A stretch of DNA of 64,000 bases from Apostichopus japonicus (lineage: Eukaryota; Echinodermata; Holothuroidea; Aspidochirotida; Stichopodidae): assembly GCF_037975245.1 (NCBI RefSeq), contig NC_092578.1:3910001-3974000 (forward strand), given 5' to 3'. Positions 31,641 through 46,600 of the stretch are shown piece after piece. The position numbers were made by a program, and so were the translations under genes. The notes under the pieces are model-generated. The model was not told the origin of the DNA. It searched no databases and saw only the letters and a program-made list of their open reading frames with translations. Position 1 is the stretch's first letter. Every line of letters begins with the position of its first letter.

Positions 31641-34600
31641 TTCATAGAGAGTATCCTCTTGATTTTAATGTGTCTTTTTCTGTTGTACTTGTAAATTACA
31701 ATTTGAATTTAAAGATGCTCAATGTTCAGGGAATTGGAAGATGTTAAAGAATTTGCTAGATATGACACAAAAGTACACATCCTTGGGTTTCTTTAACAGT
31801 TTTGGAATGATTTTATCCATGGGTTTGACAATTTCTTTGACATTTTATTCGTAACCTAGCATTCAAATGTGACATAAACTGAATATGGGTGGTGGTAATC
31901 ACTGATTTTGTAATGAATACCACCATCAAATCCCACTCTTTTGAAAGGAAGTCCACTTTGTTCCCCTTCAAACTTTGGTCTTGTATTTGTTCTTTGGCAA
32001 GCCTCTTCAAATAGTTAAGTACCTTGTTTTTAACAAATAAATATGTATATGGTAAGGCTACAATTGAGAAGGGTTGTCCCAACTCCTTCATCTTTCATTG
32101 CAATTGCATGATGACCCTCGCTAACGGGACTGTTGGAAACTGCCATAGAAAAGTTCCTTACAAATGCGAGGGCGCTACCTAGACTAATATTACAGAGCGG
32201 TATACAAAATTACATCGGATTTGTAAACAACGTCATACGTGCGTAAACATTTCAGGTCCCAGTAGCCGTTAGACCTATCAAAGCGTTGCTAACATAAGCT
32301 ATACAGAGTAGTTGACAGGTCTCCTCGAATTCGGAAGACATTAGCATATATCCAGAACGCTCATTTTTCTACACCGACACGGCAGTTTGGTATGTATAAT
32401 TAGCACCTAAGTTAGTTCAACATCGCTGAGTTCAACAATAGTCTAATAGTAGGTCTTACTGTACAGTACTAGTATTAGCCTAACTTGCGCAACGGTACTT
32501 TTGTGGCATGTTATTATGAAAGGCCCAGCCTATGCTTTATTTCAGCACATGTTCTCTCAAATCGTATGACAGGGGGCTGCTTGTATTAACATCTCATGCT
32601 TTAGTGTATACGATATCGTTTGGTTACAGTAGGCCTTAAGCTATATTATAAGCCTAGCAAGTACTATAAGTAGTAGCCTAAATTAAAGGTGCCCCAAAAT
32701 AGAATTAGAACCCACGCAGGGTTAATGTAGCCTTGTATTTGTAAATTGTAGGTAGGACTGTGCTGTATTTTTTACACTTCAACTTGGACAACTTCAGTGC
32801 ATACTGTGATCACTGTTTTAAATGCATGCAGTCTCGCAGGTTAAAACAATCATATTTTTTATATGATTAGGCCTAGCCTAGGCGTACTGTGTAACTAATG
32901 CTATAATCACCTAGGCTCAGTAGATAATCATGTAATCATTTCAATGTACTATTTTGCTGAATTTTTGCCCTTTTCGCAGTATTCGGCAGACGGAAAATTT
33001 CTGACATTGCCATTGTATTTCCCCACGGTTTCATGGTTTATTGACCTTTACATTCACAATTGCTATACCCCAGAAGGCTTGAAATCAATACATGTAGTAT
33101 CATTACTTAGTGTAACTGTAATTTAGTGTTAAGTTTACAAAATAAAAGTTCCTGATAACTGTAGCTCAGTCTCCACGACATGTGTTTGTTTCTCTCATGA
33201 CACCAGAAATGTCAGTATTAAAGACAAAGTTTTGTCTTGGTGAAAAAGAATATAAATTACTTATATTGGACTTGGAGATAAAACTGTAAACAAACACTTT
33301 TGATAGTTGTTCTTGTTTTTAAAACAACATTTTATTAGTTTTCATTAATGAAGTTCTAGCTACTGTAGGCCTGACCTAGGAACTAGGAAGAGCTGGTCAA
33401 TGTCCTCAAATAATCCTTAAAGTAGCCATCCAAACGTTTAACATTTTCAATATGGGAAGTGTCTGCAGACTACAGTATATATAATGTACTGTATTAACAT
33501 GGAAATTCTATCAACATGTCCCTATTAAAAGTGCCTTTCAAAGCTTGATACAACTATGTCGATCTCATTATTACCAGTGGCATCTGTTACTTGTGATAAA
33601 TTGATATTTACCACGCATGCTACTCTGACAAATTGGTAAACATACGGCCATTGATCTATAAACTACTGTACTGTGATGCGTGTATTAAAATCAATACTGA
33701 ATGATGTAAACATATATGTACTGGATGTTTACTAGTACGCTCCTTTTGTCACATGTGGCTTTGAATATGAAATAAACCTCTGGTTAGAAAGAAATGTATC
33801 ACTAAACCAAGAAAAGCCTTTTAAATAGGTCAATAAATGTCTCACAAATGAAAAAATGAAGAATTGTCTTCTGGAAAACCCCTTAAAATATTTTTGATCA
33901 TTTGTGTCATTTAGTAATGGTCTTAATCTCCTGTCATGCAGAACTTGTGTGCATTGATGTGAGGAATTTATAACCGGAAACGAAAGCAAAAATATCTGTA
34001 GACCTGTGTTAGCCTTGGAGAAGCCATGATTTCAAGCATGTTTTGTGTTCGTCGACAGTTTTAACCCAGACGTAGCGAGTTTGACTCTAAATAGGAATAT
34101 TACATTTTTTTATATCGATCAAAGACCACAGACTACATCCCCCCTACCCCCCCCCCATCACCAATGCAAAAAATTTATCACTAATGTAAGTTGTGATTTA
34201 CTGTGCCTTTCTGAACTCTATGCTCCACTTCTCATTGACCTAACCTATAAACTAGCAATTTAATAGCACTCCCTCGTGAATACCTCCCTCCCTCCCTCCC
34301 CCCCACCCCCCCCCCCACCATCTCTTCCTTTCCGATCTACCTTTCATCTGTTCTTTGGTGAATGATTTCCATGATTCAGTAGAAATCATGTAATTATTCA
34401 TAGAGCTGTTGTGTTTGCAAGTCTGATCCATCCTCATGTTTTGTTTTTTTCAGCTTTAAAATGTAAGCAAGATATGAGGTAATACTGTACCTCAATTTAC
34501 TTGTTTTAAGATGTTGTCATGTGACAAGTACTTTATGTAAATTACTAGGTTCTGTGGTGTACGGTATGGATGCAATAAGTTAAAAACCATATTTTTAAAC

Positions 34601-35791
34601 CTATATACATGCAGGGTTGCAGTAAATTGTGAAACCATTTTCATCGAGTTTTCCATCATAACTGTTGTCATCTGCTACAAGTTTCTCCAAAAAGACTATC
34701 TAGTTTATCTGGCCTCGTACAAGTTCTCATTGTTTGACAACTTTCAGAGACAATCACAAGTGATTATTATGCACCACCATTAAGAATTAATTATTTATGT
34801 AATAGATGGAAAACATGTTTGTATATAGTAAACTGGTGATGAATTATTGTTAATAACTATTTACATGACAACTGATCAACGGGAAGTCTTACATCAGTTC
34901 CTGTATACTGTAGCAGTCCACAGTTAGATTACGGGTCAGGCCCAAACAATAAGAATTTATTTCAAGCAATGTGAAAAAGGAGATCTGGCTTAGTTTTTCC
35001 AACATTTGATCCAAAAACACCCCCCTCCCCTGCCCCCCCATTTTGGATTAATTTCATATGAGACAAACATTCAGCTCATTCAAAACTGCAACACAAAATT
35101 TGAACCCTAAATTATTCCCTGGTAAAATGTTTAATCTTGATATGTTACAGTCCCGGCAAAAAGAAAACAAATTAGTGGTAGTCTTGTTGAACCTTTAAAT
35201 ACTGTAAGTCTTCTGGATTGAAGAGCTGTTCACTTTTAAACTCTACTAAATTTCTGGAATGCTTCTTTAACCCTACTACAGTATGATGATGCCTACACAG
35301 GCCTAAATCTTCAGTTTTATCCATTTTTTGAAATAAATTTTGATTCTCAACCAAAAGTTCATACAATTTAACAGAGCAGACTTGGATGACATTCAATATC
35401 GTTGTCATTGATAAATTTATAACATGTTATAAACATTGTAATCATATCAGGCCATAATAGTCTTACATCTTCCCATTACTGTAACTTTTGTAACATGCTT
35501 CCAAACTGACCTACTGTAGTAGGCTGTGTAGTTAAAAGGCTACTGTTACGCCATTCACTTTAATAATTGGGGAACCCCAGATGTTTAAAGGAATATTTCT
35601 CAAACATTAAAAGTGTTATATAGGAGTATTACATCCTGGACAGATGCTAGTGTTTTCTAACCCTTTCCTGTCTAAAATATATGAAAATTAATTTGATGCC
35701 TTAAGTCATCTTTCTAATCTGGAAAGAAAGTCACCAAACCCAACCATTCCCCCAGTGCTGTAGACTGTGTGTTGGAGATGCTAGTTAATTA

Positions 35792-36047
35792 AGTAATAAT
35801 CCTAGATGAAAATATGTGTCTGGGAGGTTTCATTGAAAATCTGTGATGTCATAACACCCCTAGGAAATCGCAACCTTTTACTTTCTCTTTGTCTAATTTC
35901 ATTTCATGATTTATAAAGTAATAATCCTAGATGAAAAGACAGTATGTGTAGACCTGGGAGTTTTCATTTTGTAAATCTATGGTGACATAATACCCCTAGG
36001 ATTTGCAACTTTTCACTTTCTCTTCCTTAAATTTCATTTCATGATTT
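35792..36047 (+). repeat. Tandem duplication, about 125-bp period
   Basis: Two adjacent diverged copies starting AGTAATAATCCTAGATGAAAA (35792 and 35917) and each ending in an ATTTCATTTCATGATTT block. They differ by substitutions and small indels. Confidence 0.8.
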
Positions 36048-36054
36048 TGAAGGT

Positions 36055-36683
36055 AGACTGTTATTAAATTAGTGTTGTTGAAATTGAAACCAATGTTCTC
36101 ATGAGGTCATGTTTACAAAGGGACTTGACAGTTTACAAAGGGATTTGACATTTTAGTTTCAGCATTTGCATGTGCATATTACAGAAGAATAAATCAAATT
36201 TGTAAGAAATAGAGAAAAAGAAGGGGAAAAAAGAAGAAAGAATTAGCATGTGGCTCAATGACGTCATACAGTATTTAGACTTGCTGAAGTATTCAACCTC
36301 GTACTGTATGTTCCAATAAATAACGGTAACATTATACAATATCCTAAATGCAGTAAGAATTTGTCTTAGATCTGTTTGGTGAGTTTGTTCATCACAGTAT
36401 TCTCTATCACATCAATAATGATGGTTGAGTTTGTGTCTCCTTCAAAACGATAAATTTTCCAGAAGGAAAATTTAGGTTTTGGTGGGACTGATGAAAGAGG
36501 AACACGTTCTAAAGCATTCATAGACCGTTATTAAATTAGTGTTGTTGAAATTGAAACCAATGTTCTCATTAGGTCATGTTTACAAAGGGACTTGACATTT
36601 TACAAAGGGATTTGATATTTTAGTTTCAGCATTTGCACATATCACAGAAAGAAAAAATCAACTTTGTAAAAAATAGAGATAAA
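36055..36683 (+). repeat. Direct repeat pair spaced 467 bp
   Basis: Segments 36055-36216 and 36522-36683 are close copies (both contain TTATTAAATTAGTGTTGTTG and the internal doublet TTTACAAAGGGA). The intervening 300 bp is not repeated. Either a segmental duplication or terminal repeats of an unknown element; no coding content is seen between them. Confidence 0.75.
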
Positions 36684-37369
36684 CAGAAAAAAAAAAAAAA
36701 AAATTTCCCCCGGACATTTCAATCTAAGAACATGGACTCACTGAAAACACAGACAAAACATTTGGTTTTTATCAGAGATGATCTTGTTTCCATAAAATTT
36801 AAGAACTAAAAATTAAACAATCCAATTCTGAATAAAAATTAAAAAATGCAGTCGTACTTTGTTAAGGTATGATTCATTTTATACTCTTGTGCACATCATC
36901 AGTGCTCTTAGAGCAGTAGGGTGCTCTGCTCTTACACACTGGTTATTAATAGAACTTGACAAACATCTTGTCGATATGTTGATACTGTATGAATAATTCA
37001 CAACTTCCGTGTTTTCATTGCTTTTGTTTTTTAAACCCTTTCCCCTGGAGAGCAAACGTTCACCCTTAATATGTACTGCAACAACCTACCATATTGCTTC
37101 CCTCATTTAATTAAATGCTTTTCATTTTGTGTTTTCAGAATGCGTCTCTTCAGCTGTTAAATCTCGTTCCGACTAGTGGGTTGCCGATGTTCCAGGATTT
37201 TCCCCCACCCCCCCCATTTTTCTTTTCCCGCAGAGTGAATTGTTTGCAGCGTTCCTCACCGAGACTTCGTAGAAGCAGTGACATGATATTGAGAGTGTGG
37301 GAGCATTGCTCGACTGATTAATGAATCTATAACGTCGCCTCAATCAGCCAATGAGACGGCTGTTTGCCG

Positions 37370-37657
37370 TGCTCTTCTCGTCGTTACGACAAACATTGAT
37401 TGACGCGCCGGTCATCCGTCTTTTAATAAAGGAGGAGAATTGGAGTGAGAACTGTCGGATAACAGCACAGGCGTCTTCTCGGTGAATAGCAGGAGGTGGT
37501 TTGCGACAATCAGTCAACGTTGCACGGAGCCGGCTTCTTCATAGCGGTAGTGTTTTAATTGCTACGACCATTCAGTATGTTTGTGCTTGGATGAATTTTG
37601 TTCTATGGTCAGATAATAATTCTCTTTTTTAAACTGTGTACTATCTTCCGTGTCACA
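37370..37657 (+). promoter_or_regulatory. MRAS promoter and 5' UTR
   Basis: This interval is richer in G+C and CpG than its surroundings (for example GACGCGCCGGTCATCCG near 37401-37418), as expected of a constitutive animal promoter. Two short upstream frames precede the MRAS start: 37577-37594 (5 codons plus stop) and 37591-37632 (13 codons plus stop). The start site of transcription is not evident, so whether they lie in the mRNA is unknown. Confidence 0.45.
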
Positions 37658-40600
37658 ATGTCGAACGCTTTGCCGGACATATCCCGGGAGAATCTGACTA
37701 CGTATAAACTGGTAGTGGTTGGCGATGGCGGTGTCGGTAAGAGCGCCATCACCATACAGTTCTTCCAGAAGATGTTTTACCCCGACTACGATCCTACGAT
37801 AGAAGACTCTTATATTCAGCACACAGAAATAGATGGCGAATGGTGTATTCTTGATGGTGAGTATACAGTTTACTAAAGAGCTATATTCTGCATTAACTAC
37901 AGACCACACTGGTCATGCAGTGTGCAGAACAAAGCACCATGAAGGGAAAGAAAAAAGCTGTATATACAGTATATATATATATATAGATATAGATATATAT
38001 ATATATATATACACACATATGTAAACACTCAGCTTTAGTACTTTCATGCAGGCCTAGGAATTTCAAAATTTTAGCTACTTACCGTACTAATAAATGTGAA
38101 ATCAAATTCCCCCTTGCATTTTCCTTGAATATATACCCGATTTTATTCATTTTTAACTAAGCAGAAAATGCAGTTACCCTTTTTTTCCCTTGTTACTAGC
38201 AGACTGTAAAATCCATGGGCATCATTTAGCCAGTAAACAACTTCAACTTTAAGGCCTGTTGTATGGTATAGCAGAGTGTACAGTTTAGTGATAGTCTGTA
38301 GGATAACAAAGACACCATAGAAAGAACATATAAATATTCCATGTTAATCAGAATGGAATATATGTGTGACAAAATAGAAAAGACAAAAAAAAAAATGTAA
38401 CAAATTAACAATACATACTGGAGGAAACACAAAGTTGTACATATTTACTGTATGTGATGCATACGTTGCAAATGTTGCAATCTAATATTGATATTTAAAA
38501 TTGAGTTCAGTTGGTTTATAGAGGCACTGCAGTATAAATGGTAGTAGAATATGGTGACTCTTTGAATTAATTGTACTGTATGTGGGCCAACTACTCTATT
38601 AAAAGAGTTATTTACATACATGCTACAACTACTCGTTGCATAACACCCATCTCCTCAAAACCTCTCAGCAATCTCGCTCCACCCTGCCTAGAGCGAGTTG
38701 GTAAAACCGTTTTAACATTGTACAGCAGGGATTCCCTGACTGGGGTGCATGAACTCTCAGGGGGTGCGTGAGTCCATCCCAGGGCGTTCGTGAGACATTT
38801 CTGAAAGTCAAAACTAGAGTAGTTTTTGTTGAACTAAAATCTGATATATCATATAATTTAGTAATGTACAAAAGTCGTACCTATCGACAAACTCTTATCG
38901 CGTTCCATACGTACAGTATATATGTTGCCATACTGTAGTAGTACCCTACTGTGTATGTGATACTTGATCTTTTACAAAGCACTGTTATGCGTATTAAAGT
39001 ATAATAATGACTCAGATCGTGTCTCGAAAAAGTTGGCGGTTCGTGGACAACTCTGACATCCACAGGGGGTTCGGGGGGGGGATAAAGTTAGGGAAACCCT
39101 GCTGTACAGTATCAATTGGCCCTCTATGAACGGACCAGGACCAAATCAAAATTCTCCACAAAAAAGCTTTTCACTTTATTGGAAGACACAGATCTGACTT
39201 GTGCTCTGTATGAATGTGACAGACGTTGAGCAAGTCATCTTTGTCTGGTGGAACCTTGTTACCGTTAAGCAATAATTAATACTTAATATATTTTGTGCAT
39301 TGACCACTTAACAGCCCCACCCCCCACCCACCCGGGGCATTAAAAAAGTCTCTTGTCTGTCTTCAAGTGGAGCAACAGAAGTTAGATCTGTAGAGCCAGA
39401 TGTTTCTATGGTATGCATGAATGAACCCTGTGATCAGTTTACTGCACTGCAGGATTTGTAAGTAATCAGTCAAATCAATCTAGATAGTTTGTAAAAGGTC
39501 TGTGATTGTCTCTGAACCAGTAATTGGTGTCTTGTTGTAGAATGTAGATGTTGCAGATTAATTCGTCAAAGCAAAACAGACAGTGCAGCTATATATACTG
39601 TACTTACATCATAGAAGGTAGTGTAGCTGATTGATCAAGTTAAATTATTTGAAAGGTTGCATTATGGGATCAAATAGAAGAAAACCTGTCCACAGAAAAT
39701 TGTGGAGCACTGATTGAGTTATAACTGATTGTGATACAAATTTCTAATGTTTTCAGCCGATTCAGGGAGGATCTGGGGGAGGGGGGGGGTGAGAGGGTTG
39801 CTCTCCCTCCTTTATATAATCCTGGATCTTACCTGGATGTATTAAAAACTTGGGCAAACTGGTTGCTAGGCAAAATATACATGTATACTTCAATTGGTAG
39901 TATAATGTTTGGCTGGTGACATATATTGTAGTCTTTCCCATAGCAACAGTTCAATAGCATACAAATATTTTAATCACTGTCAACCATCCCCTCTCTCCCT
40001 CCCTCCCTCCCTCCCTCCCTCCCCACCTCTCTTCCTTCATACCTTTTCAGGGAACCGTCCCGATGTCCTGGCATACATAAATCTCCGGATTTCGTTAGTA
40101 CATTCCCGGATTAAATTTGTCCCCTCAATTGTGTCTGGATATAATTCAACACTCTACCTGGAATATCGCAGAATTTATGCTCTTGAAAAGGTTCAATCGT
40201 TCATTGTACAAATGGTCTTCCGTTCACATCATAAGAAACACGTAAACAAGTATTAAACGTACGCACTTCAAAATAAACCACAGAGCAAAAACTTTGTGAC
40301 ATGACCATCACAGGACGAAAACATCCTCACAGATTTTAATCAGTTGATGGATTTCCTGCCAAAAACAAAGTATCATGCTTTGGGTCTCAGAACATGTAAG
40401 TCAATCCTGGCTACGTAGTTGTCATCAAATATTGTCGCCATAACTCGTATTTTCATAAAGGTTTGTATGAGAAAACTACCATTCTGCCGTTAGTAATTAA
40501 TACTTGTATTACAGTAAAGGCAAGTTCTGCAACCGTTGATGTCATAAGCTGACATGACGCCATTTCGGTGTTCTCAGAAATGAGAATTTCTCATCAGATT

Positions 40601-43600
40601 TATTTTAATTGGTATTTATTCATAATTTATCGATATCAGGATGTAAAATTGGAAAATTTCTAAATTTAGGGATATACAGTAGTTGTTCAAAACTGGAGGA
40701 GCTAGGTTCAAAACTGAAAACAGAATGGCAAGAACTGCCAACAAATATTTGTCAGCATTTGTTGATGTTTTGAAGGCTGGAATATTAAAACACAGATCAG
40801 TGTAAAAAATTATATTTACTATTATTCATTGACGTCACTGAAATTATCATCAGTTTGAGCACAGTGTTAGCTGGATTAAAGGAGGAGGGTAGATTAGGGT
40901 ACATAGAATTGACAAAAACGGTTTAACAAAACCATGAAAATATGTTCCATAATTTATTTGTTCTATTTGGCCCCAAACATGTGTTTGCATTAGGTTGTTA
41001 AATAGGATATTAACATAAAGGATAAGTTGCATATTTCTTTGATAGTACTGTACTGTAGATCTCTGGTCTTCAATGGTTGTTTTTGCTCCCACTTTTCACC
41101 TTTTATCGTCATGGCGACCTTTTAGTAGTAGATGTTGTGGCATGGGGATGGGGCCAATGAGGAGGCGGTGGTACAGTACAGTTTTATATGATTAAGGCTG
41201 CTACTTTGTTGTTATATTTTGCATATTTTGTAAGTTTGGTAATTTTGTAATTTATGTTTTTCTATGTAACTTTTTCACATCTTTTCTGCCCACAAATATC
41301 TGTAATATCATTCTTCTGAACTTTTGACGACCCTTTAAAACACTTTGGTGGTTGAAAACCTAAAAAAAAAATTACATTTTGGATGTTAATTTTTCCACCT
41401 TTTGTCCTCACAAATATCAGTAATGTCTATCTCCTTCCGAATTTTTGGTCACCCTGCCAACAATTTTTTTTTTTTTGGAAACCTAATACGGTGATGCAAG
41501 CTCCAGGGCTACAGTACAGTATACCCTACTGTAGATCAATATCGAATATTCATTGATATATTACATGTAGCTAGTATATAAATAAATTATTCTACAGGTT
41601 GCTGTAGTATATAGTTTGTGAATTTTCCTGCACTGACTGTTTCATAAAGTCAACCCTATTGTACCCCAATACACAACTGTCTGTTTCATATCATTTGAGT
41701 TCGTGTGTGTGTGAGTACAGTATGACTCAACTATTGAAGCATTTGTTGCATGCTCATATATAGAGTAGCGAGATGCTGCAGGCATCTTTTTATCGTCACA
41801 TGCACCACTGCAATTTCTCTGAAAGAGAGACCAGGCAATCTCAAGATCTCCAAACTGATTCATACCGCACCGACCGTGTTTAGATGTGATGTCATCATCC
41901 TAATTCGACGCTACCGTGTGTCTCTGCAGTGTGCAATGGGGTTTATACAATATTGGGGGAGTGAGTTAGCGTTGAAATTTTGCATACATGTTTTTTTAAA
42001 GCCTTCTGAAGTTTCGTTCGTATCGCAGAACTTGGAACGGTGAAATACCGGGAAGTACTAAGGTACGGCAAATATTTAACAAGGTGCTGCATATATGAAT
42101 CTGTTAATATGTATTCATTATCTATGTGTGTGTAGCAACTTGGTATAATCTCAACATTTACTACAGTGTGTAAAAATAAACATTGAATTGCGAAAGATTA
42201 CCAGTTTAAATTATACACAGTCCACTGTACTGTACGTACTGTGTTTAAATTTGGTGAACATTGATTTATATCGTACAATTGTTTGCAGGTTTGGCATCTG
42301 AGTTAATTTAATTAAACTGCTGTTAATTTAATTAACAAGGTGTATACATAGGTCTGTACAATTTAATTGTCAAGGACTAGATACAAGACTTAATAGCTTG
42401 TGACCTTTCAGTCTTTTGGAAATATTGTAATTTGAAGAAAGAATGCACACATCTGCTTTACATTATTGGATAATTATTCAGTTTTCACACATGCTTAATT
42501 ATGTAAGCCACTAATGGAATTAGCAATGTGAAACAGCCAATATGGTGTGAGAAAAGGAAGAAAGGAGGAATATATTTAGACTTCTCAAATTAAGAATCTG
42601 AGGCATTAAAAGCCGATCGGGCTGATTGATTAAAATGTAGTGGTACCACTTCGCTTAGCTATTTGCAATCTCAAAGCAATGGAATATCCCCACTCATCCC
42701 CTTTTGCTCTCTCCTCCCACCACCCACCCCACTCCCCCCCCCCCCCTTTACCCCTTACCTGTATTGCTGGCCTGCATCATCCAATGCCCACACTTCAAAT
42801 TGGACTTCTTACTGTAGATCTTAATATCTGGCTAAGGCCCAGTACAATTTATACTATATACTGTACATATAAAATACTCCTTTAGTACTTTAACCTTTTT
42901 CATGTTATTTCGATAAATTGTACCAACCATACTTTTTGTCAAGTTTTGGACCAATGAGATCAGTGTTTACTACTGTACACAGTACACAATACAATGGAGA
43001 GGTCCTACACTTAATATCTGCATCTGCAATAGCACTATACATACTGTACAAGGTACAGTCCCAAACATTGGAACCCCATACTGTACCTGTAGTATACAAC
43101 AAAAGTTTATTGAACCATTTGTGAAAAATTCCAGTATGTAAGTTATGGTACTCACATTCAAATATCCAACAATGAGAGAGATTTGATGTGCTGGTTCAAA
43201 TAACAAGAAATTAGAATAATATTTTGTTGGCCAACAGTTAACTCAGGGAGGTATAATAAGCCTGAGGCTGAAATAGTAGAGATCATACAGTAGATAAGAT
43301 ACTATTCAGCTGTTTGGCCATACTGTATGTACAGTGATATTGTACTTAGCTCACAATTTCTCTATAGAGCTATTATCCTGCACAATGGCCAAAGAAATGC
43401 ACTGTATTATGGAAACCAGTCATCAGTATACCCCAAAAAAATGAATAAATGTTCAAGTTTGATCCAAAAGCTGTCAAAAATACTTGCTTGAAGGAATCAG
43501 ACCCTTTAAATTATTGTCAGACATGGAGGAATTTTTTATATTTTAAATTTTAATTTTGAAATTAGATAACAGTAATAATGTACTGTATCTTAGCAAGGCA

Positions 43601-46600
43601 ATCTGTTGATTGTCACCTTTATTGTAGAAGTTGGAACATTACATCAGTGACCAATACTTGACATTCTAGCATTTTTTTGAGGGCGAGGTGGGGGATCGAG
43701 AGAGGGGGAGGGCTGGGGAGTGAAGGCCCGGGACAATACTGATGACCATTAAGGCAGTCTCCGTTTATCATTATCATAATTACTTTATCCAAAGGGTTTC
43801 TGCCTAAAACCGTAAAATAAAAATACAAAATCAGTATTTCCCCCCAAGTTATGATGCCAAGTCAGGTAATGATTTATAATTGTCCTCAAATTTCAACAAG
43901 TATTTTACTGCCAAGTTATAAAATTAGCTAATGCACATGGAAATATTTAAAAAAAAAAATTTTGTTATAATTCACAACAACAGATCTATTGTTTATAGGT
44001 CGATCTCTCCGAGAGATACAATCTGCGGGTACTCTAATAGTTTTATTACGAACGATTATGATACTTCAAACTGAAGTGATACCTTCTTGGTAAAAAGCTT
44101 CAACCTACAAAACATCCCGTAACAACGTAAGTCGAGACGGATCCTCTTCCCACATGATTTATCGATCTGAGTCATCTCTGAACATCCCAGTTAGAATATT
44201 CACGACATTTCAATTCCCAACGAACTTGAATGGTTGATTGCACGGAAGTACTTGAAGGGACAGTAGGGTCATGACAAAGAATACAAATCTGTATTCACTA
44301 TGTGGCCGATTTGGGGAAATGACAAGCAGTTACAGAATTAATCATGTTGAGTAAACCTTTAACTGTTAGGTTGGCTGTGGCTGGTAACATTTTGAGCCAA
44401 AACGATATTTCCTTTAAATAACCAGTCTTCACCAACCCCCCTCCCCACTCTATCATCTATCAAGTCCTATCACTGATGTAAACTTCTGAAGAAGAAATAA
44501 ATTCTGAATTTTCATCAAGTTGTGTTTTTTGGTTTTTTCCCTTTTTTCTTTTTTTTTGATGTAAACTTCTGAAGAAGAAGAAATAAATTCTGAATTTTCA
44601 TCAAGTTGGGTTTTTTGGTTTTTTCCCTTTTTTTTTTTTGATGTAAACTTCTGAAGAAGTAATAAATTCTGAATTTTCATCAAGTTGGGTTTTTCGGTTT
44701 TTTCCCTTTTTTTTTTTTTGGATGTAAACTTCTGAAGAAGAAATAAATTCTGAATTTCAATTTTCATCAAGTTGGGTTTTTCGGTTTTTTCCCTTTTTTT
44801 TTTTGATGTAAACTTCTGAAGAAGAAATAAATTCTGAATTCTCATCAAGTTGTGTTTTTTCCCCTTCTTTTTCGTAGTTCTTGATACGGCAGGTCAGGAA
44901 GAGTTCAGTGCAATGAGAGAACAGTACATGAGGACGGGGGACGGATTCCTCCTGGTCTACTCCGTCACGGATCGTGCCAGCTTTGAAAACATGAAATCAT
45001 TTCATATTCAGATCCTGAGAGTGAAAGATAAGTAAGTTGTATTAAGAACGTTGAAAGGAAAGTATTTGTTATTTTCAAGTTTATTAAAAAATGTATCGAG
45101 TCCATGACTCTGCTGCTCAATGATCTGTGACAGGGAAAGGTTTAATTAACTTACCTGTCTTTTCACAACATCAGCACTCTTTGCTCTATTTTGCTTAAGG
45201 TGAACTGATGTAAGCAGATTAAAAAGTATTACAGTCTACTTTAAAGACAACACTCTTGGACGCTTTGGGTGGAAGATCAAGGTGGGTGAATCATGGGTTG
45301 TGACCGGTGGATAAAAGTGGACAGTGCTAAAAATGTTAGCATCATTCTAGGCATGATAAAAGCAATAGTGCAGATGTTGGGAGGAGACAGATAAGTTTGT
45401 CGCTCATAATTACCAAAACTTGATAAATATTTGGATTTTCACAATATTAGGGACATTTAAGGGATCCAATACACTGTAGATACACTCATTTTATTCGTTG
45501 CTAAAGCCAGGAGGAAACTTTGTATTAACTTTGCTCCTCGCTTACCTGTCTCCTCACAACCTTAGCACCATGTTTTTAGGATATATATGTCGGAGCATGC
45601 GCTGTAGGTGTTGCATTGAATTTTTTTTTAATTTACACTGCTAACAGTAAAGTTCTGTTTATCTGCATACTTGTTATATCTATCTTAGTAAGTAGAAAAC
45701 CCCCTCTTGTTTTTGATGGAGGTCAACTGAGGTCAAAATGTATACTAAGCCCAAAGCACTGTTAATACTCCAAACTATAAAGTTCGGTCCAATGTCATTT
45801 ATAGAACGCGGTAGTCCCTTGTCATTGTCTTAGTAGGCTCATTCATCACATGAAGGTTTTGGCAGAATCTGAAATGGGAAGGGGAATTATTGAACTGAAC
45901 GGTGACAGGGAATTGAGCTACTGTACTGTATGCAGTGTGTAGCTAAATTGTGACACAAAAATAAGCTGAACAATTCCAAAAACCAAATTTTGAACTAGGA
46001 TCTAGGGAAATGAACAACACAATTCATAAAGAAACTTATGACAGGGACATAAGCTGTCCATTTTTTTTTTAGGACATTAAACCAAAATTATAATGTGGAA
46101 AAACATTCCACAATTCCAGAGTTGCATTGTGACAGGGATTTGAGTTGCCTTAAAACCAAACCATGACAGTGAAATGTGCAACTCAGTTGTTTTAATCACA
46201 TTGTGACATGCTGGGGAGGGAGCTGCACCATTTCTGAAACGGACTCACGACCGGTCAATGAGCTGTGTAATGTTTTGAGCATTGTGACAAGGAATGGAAT
46301 AGGCCTATAATTGGGGACCAAAACTGCACAATCCCTTTAAAACTGGAACATCAAGAAGGGGGGGACATTTTGTTTTACTGATGTCAAACTCAAAATTCGC
46401 TTCAAAACGTGGACTGTTTTCACTATACAAGCCACATGTTGTACTCTGGGCATCTGCCTCACAGTTTTCATTCATCCTTCTTCATCTTCCATTCATCAAT
46501 CCGAATGTATTTATAACTTCCCGGCCTCTTTGACTTCGATGGAAAGGTCAAAAGACGAGCCTCTCAGCCAAATCATCTCATTCATTGTATCATTAAAGGG

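Larger units (their letters stand above)
31641..37369. other. Gene-free intergenic DNA
   Basis: About 5.7 kb with no coding exon that I could recognise on either strand. It holds poly-C/poly-G tracts (about 34150, 34300), two sets of local duplications (35792-36047 and 36055-36683) and AT-rich filler. Short frames here lack family resemblance and splice context. Confidence 0.5.

Noticed and set aside
31813-32091. 92-codon minus-strand frame after NDUFS1
   Set aside because: No recognisable domain, no splice partners, AT-driven composition; overlaps a possible extended NDUFS1 3' UTR.
37598-37657. Use of an upstream in-frame ATG for MRAS
   Set aside because: Weak context (T at -3) and 20 hydrophobic residues foreign to the family.
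39909-40256. 115-codon frame in MRAS intron 1
   Set aside because: Built around a CCCT microsatellite and otherwise featureless.
44453-44848. 131-codon minus-strand frame rich in KKK and LLLQKFTS
   Set aside because: Translation of the intronic 82-bp repeat, antisense to MRAS.
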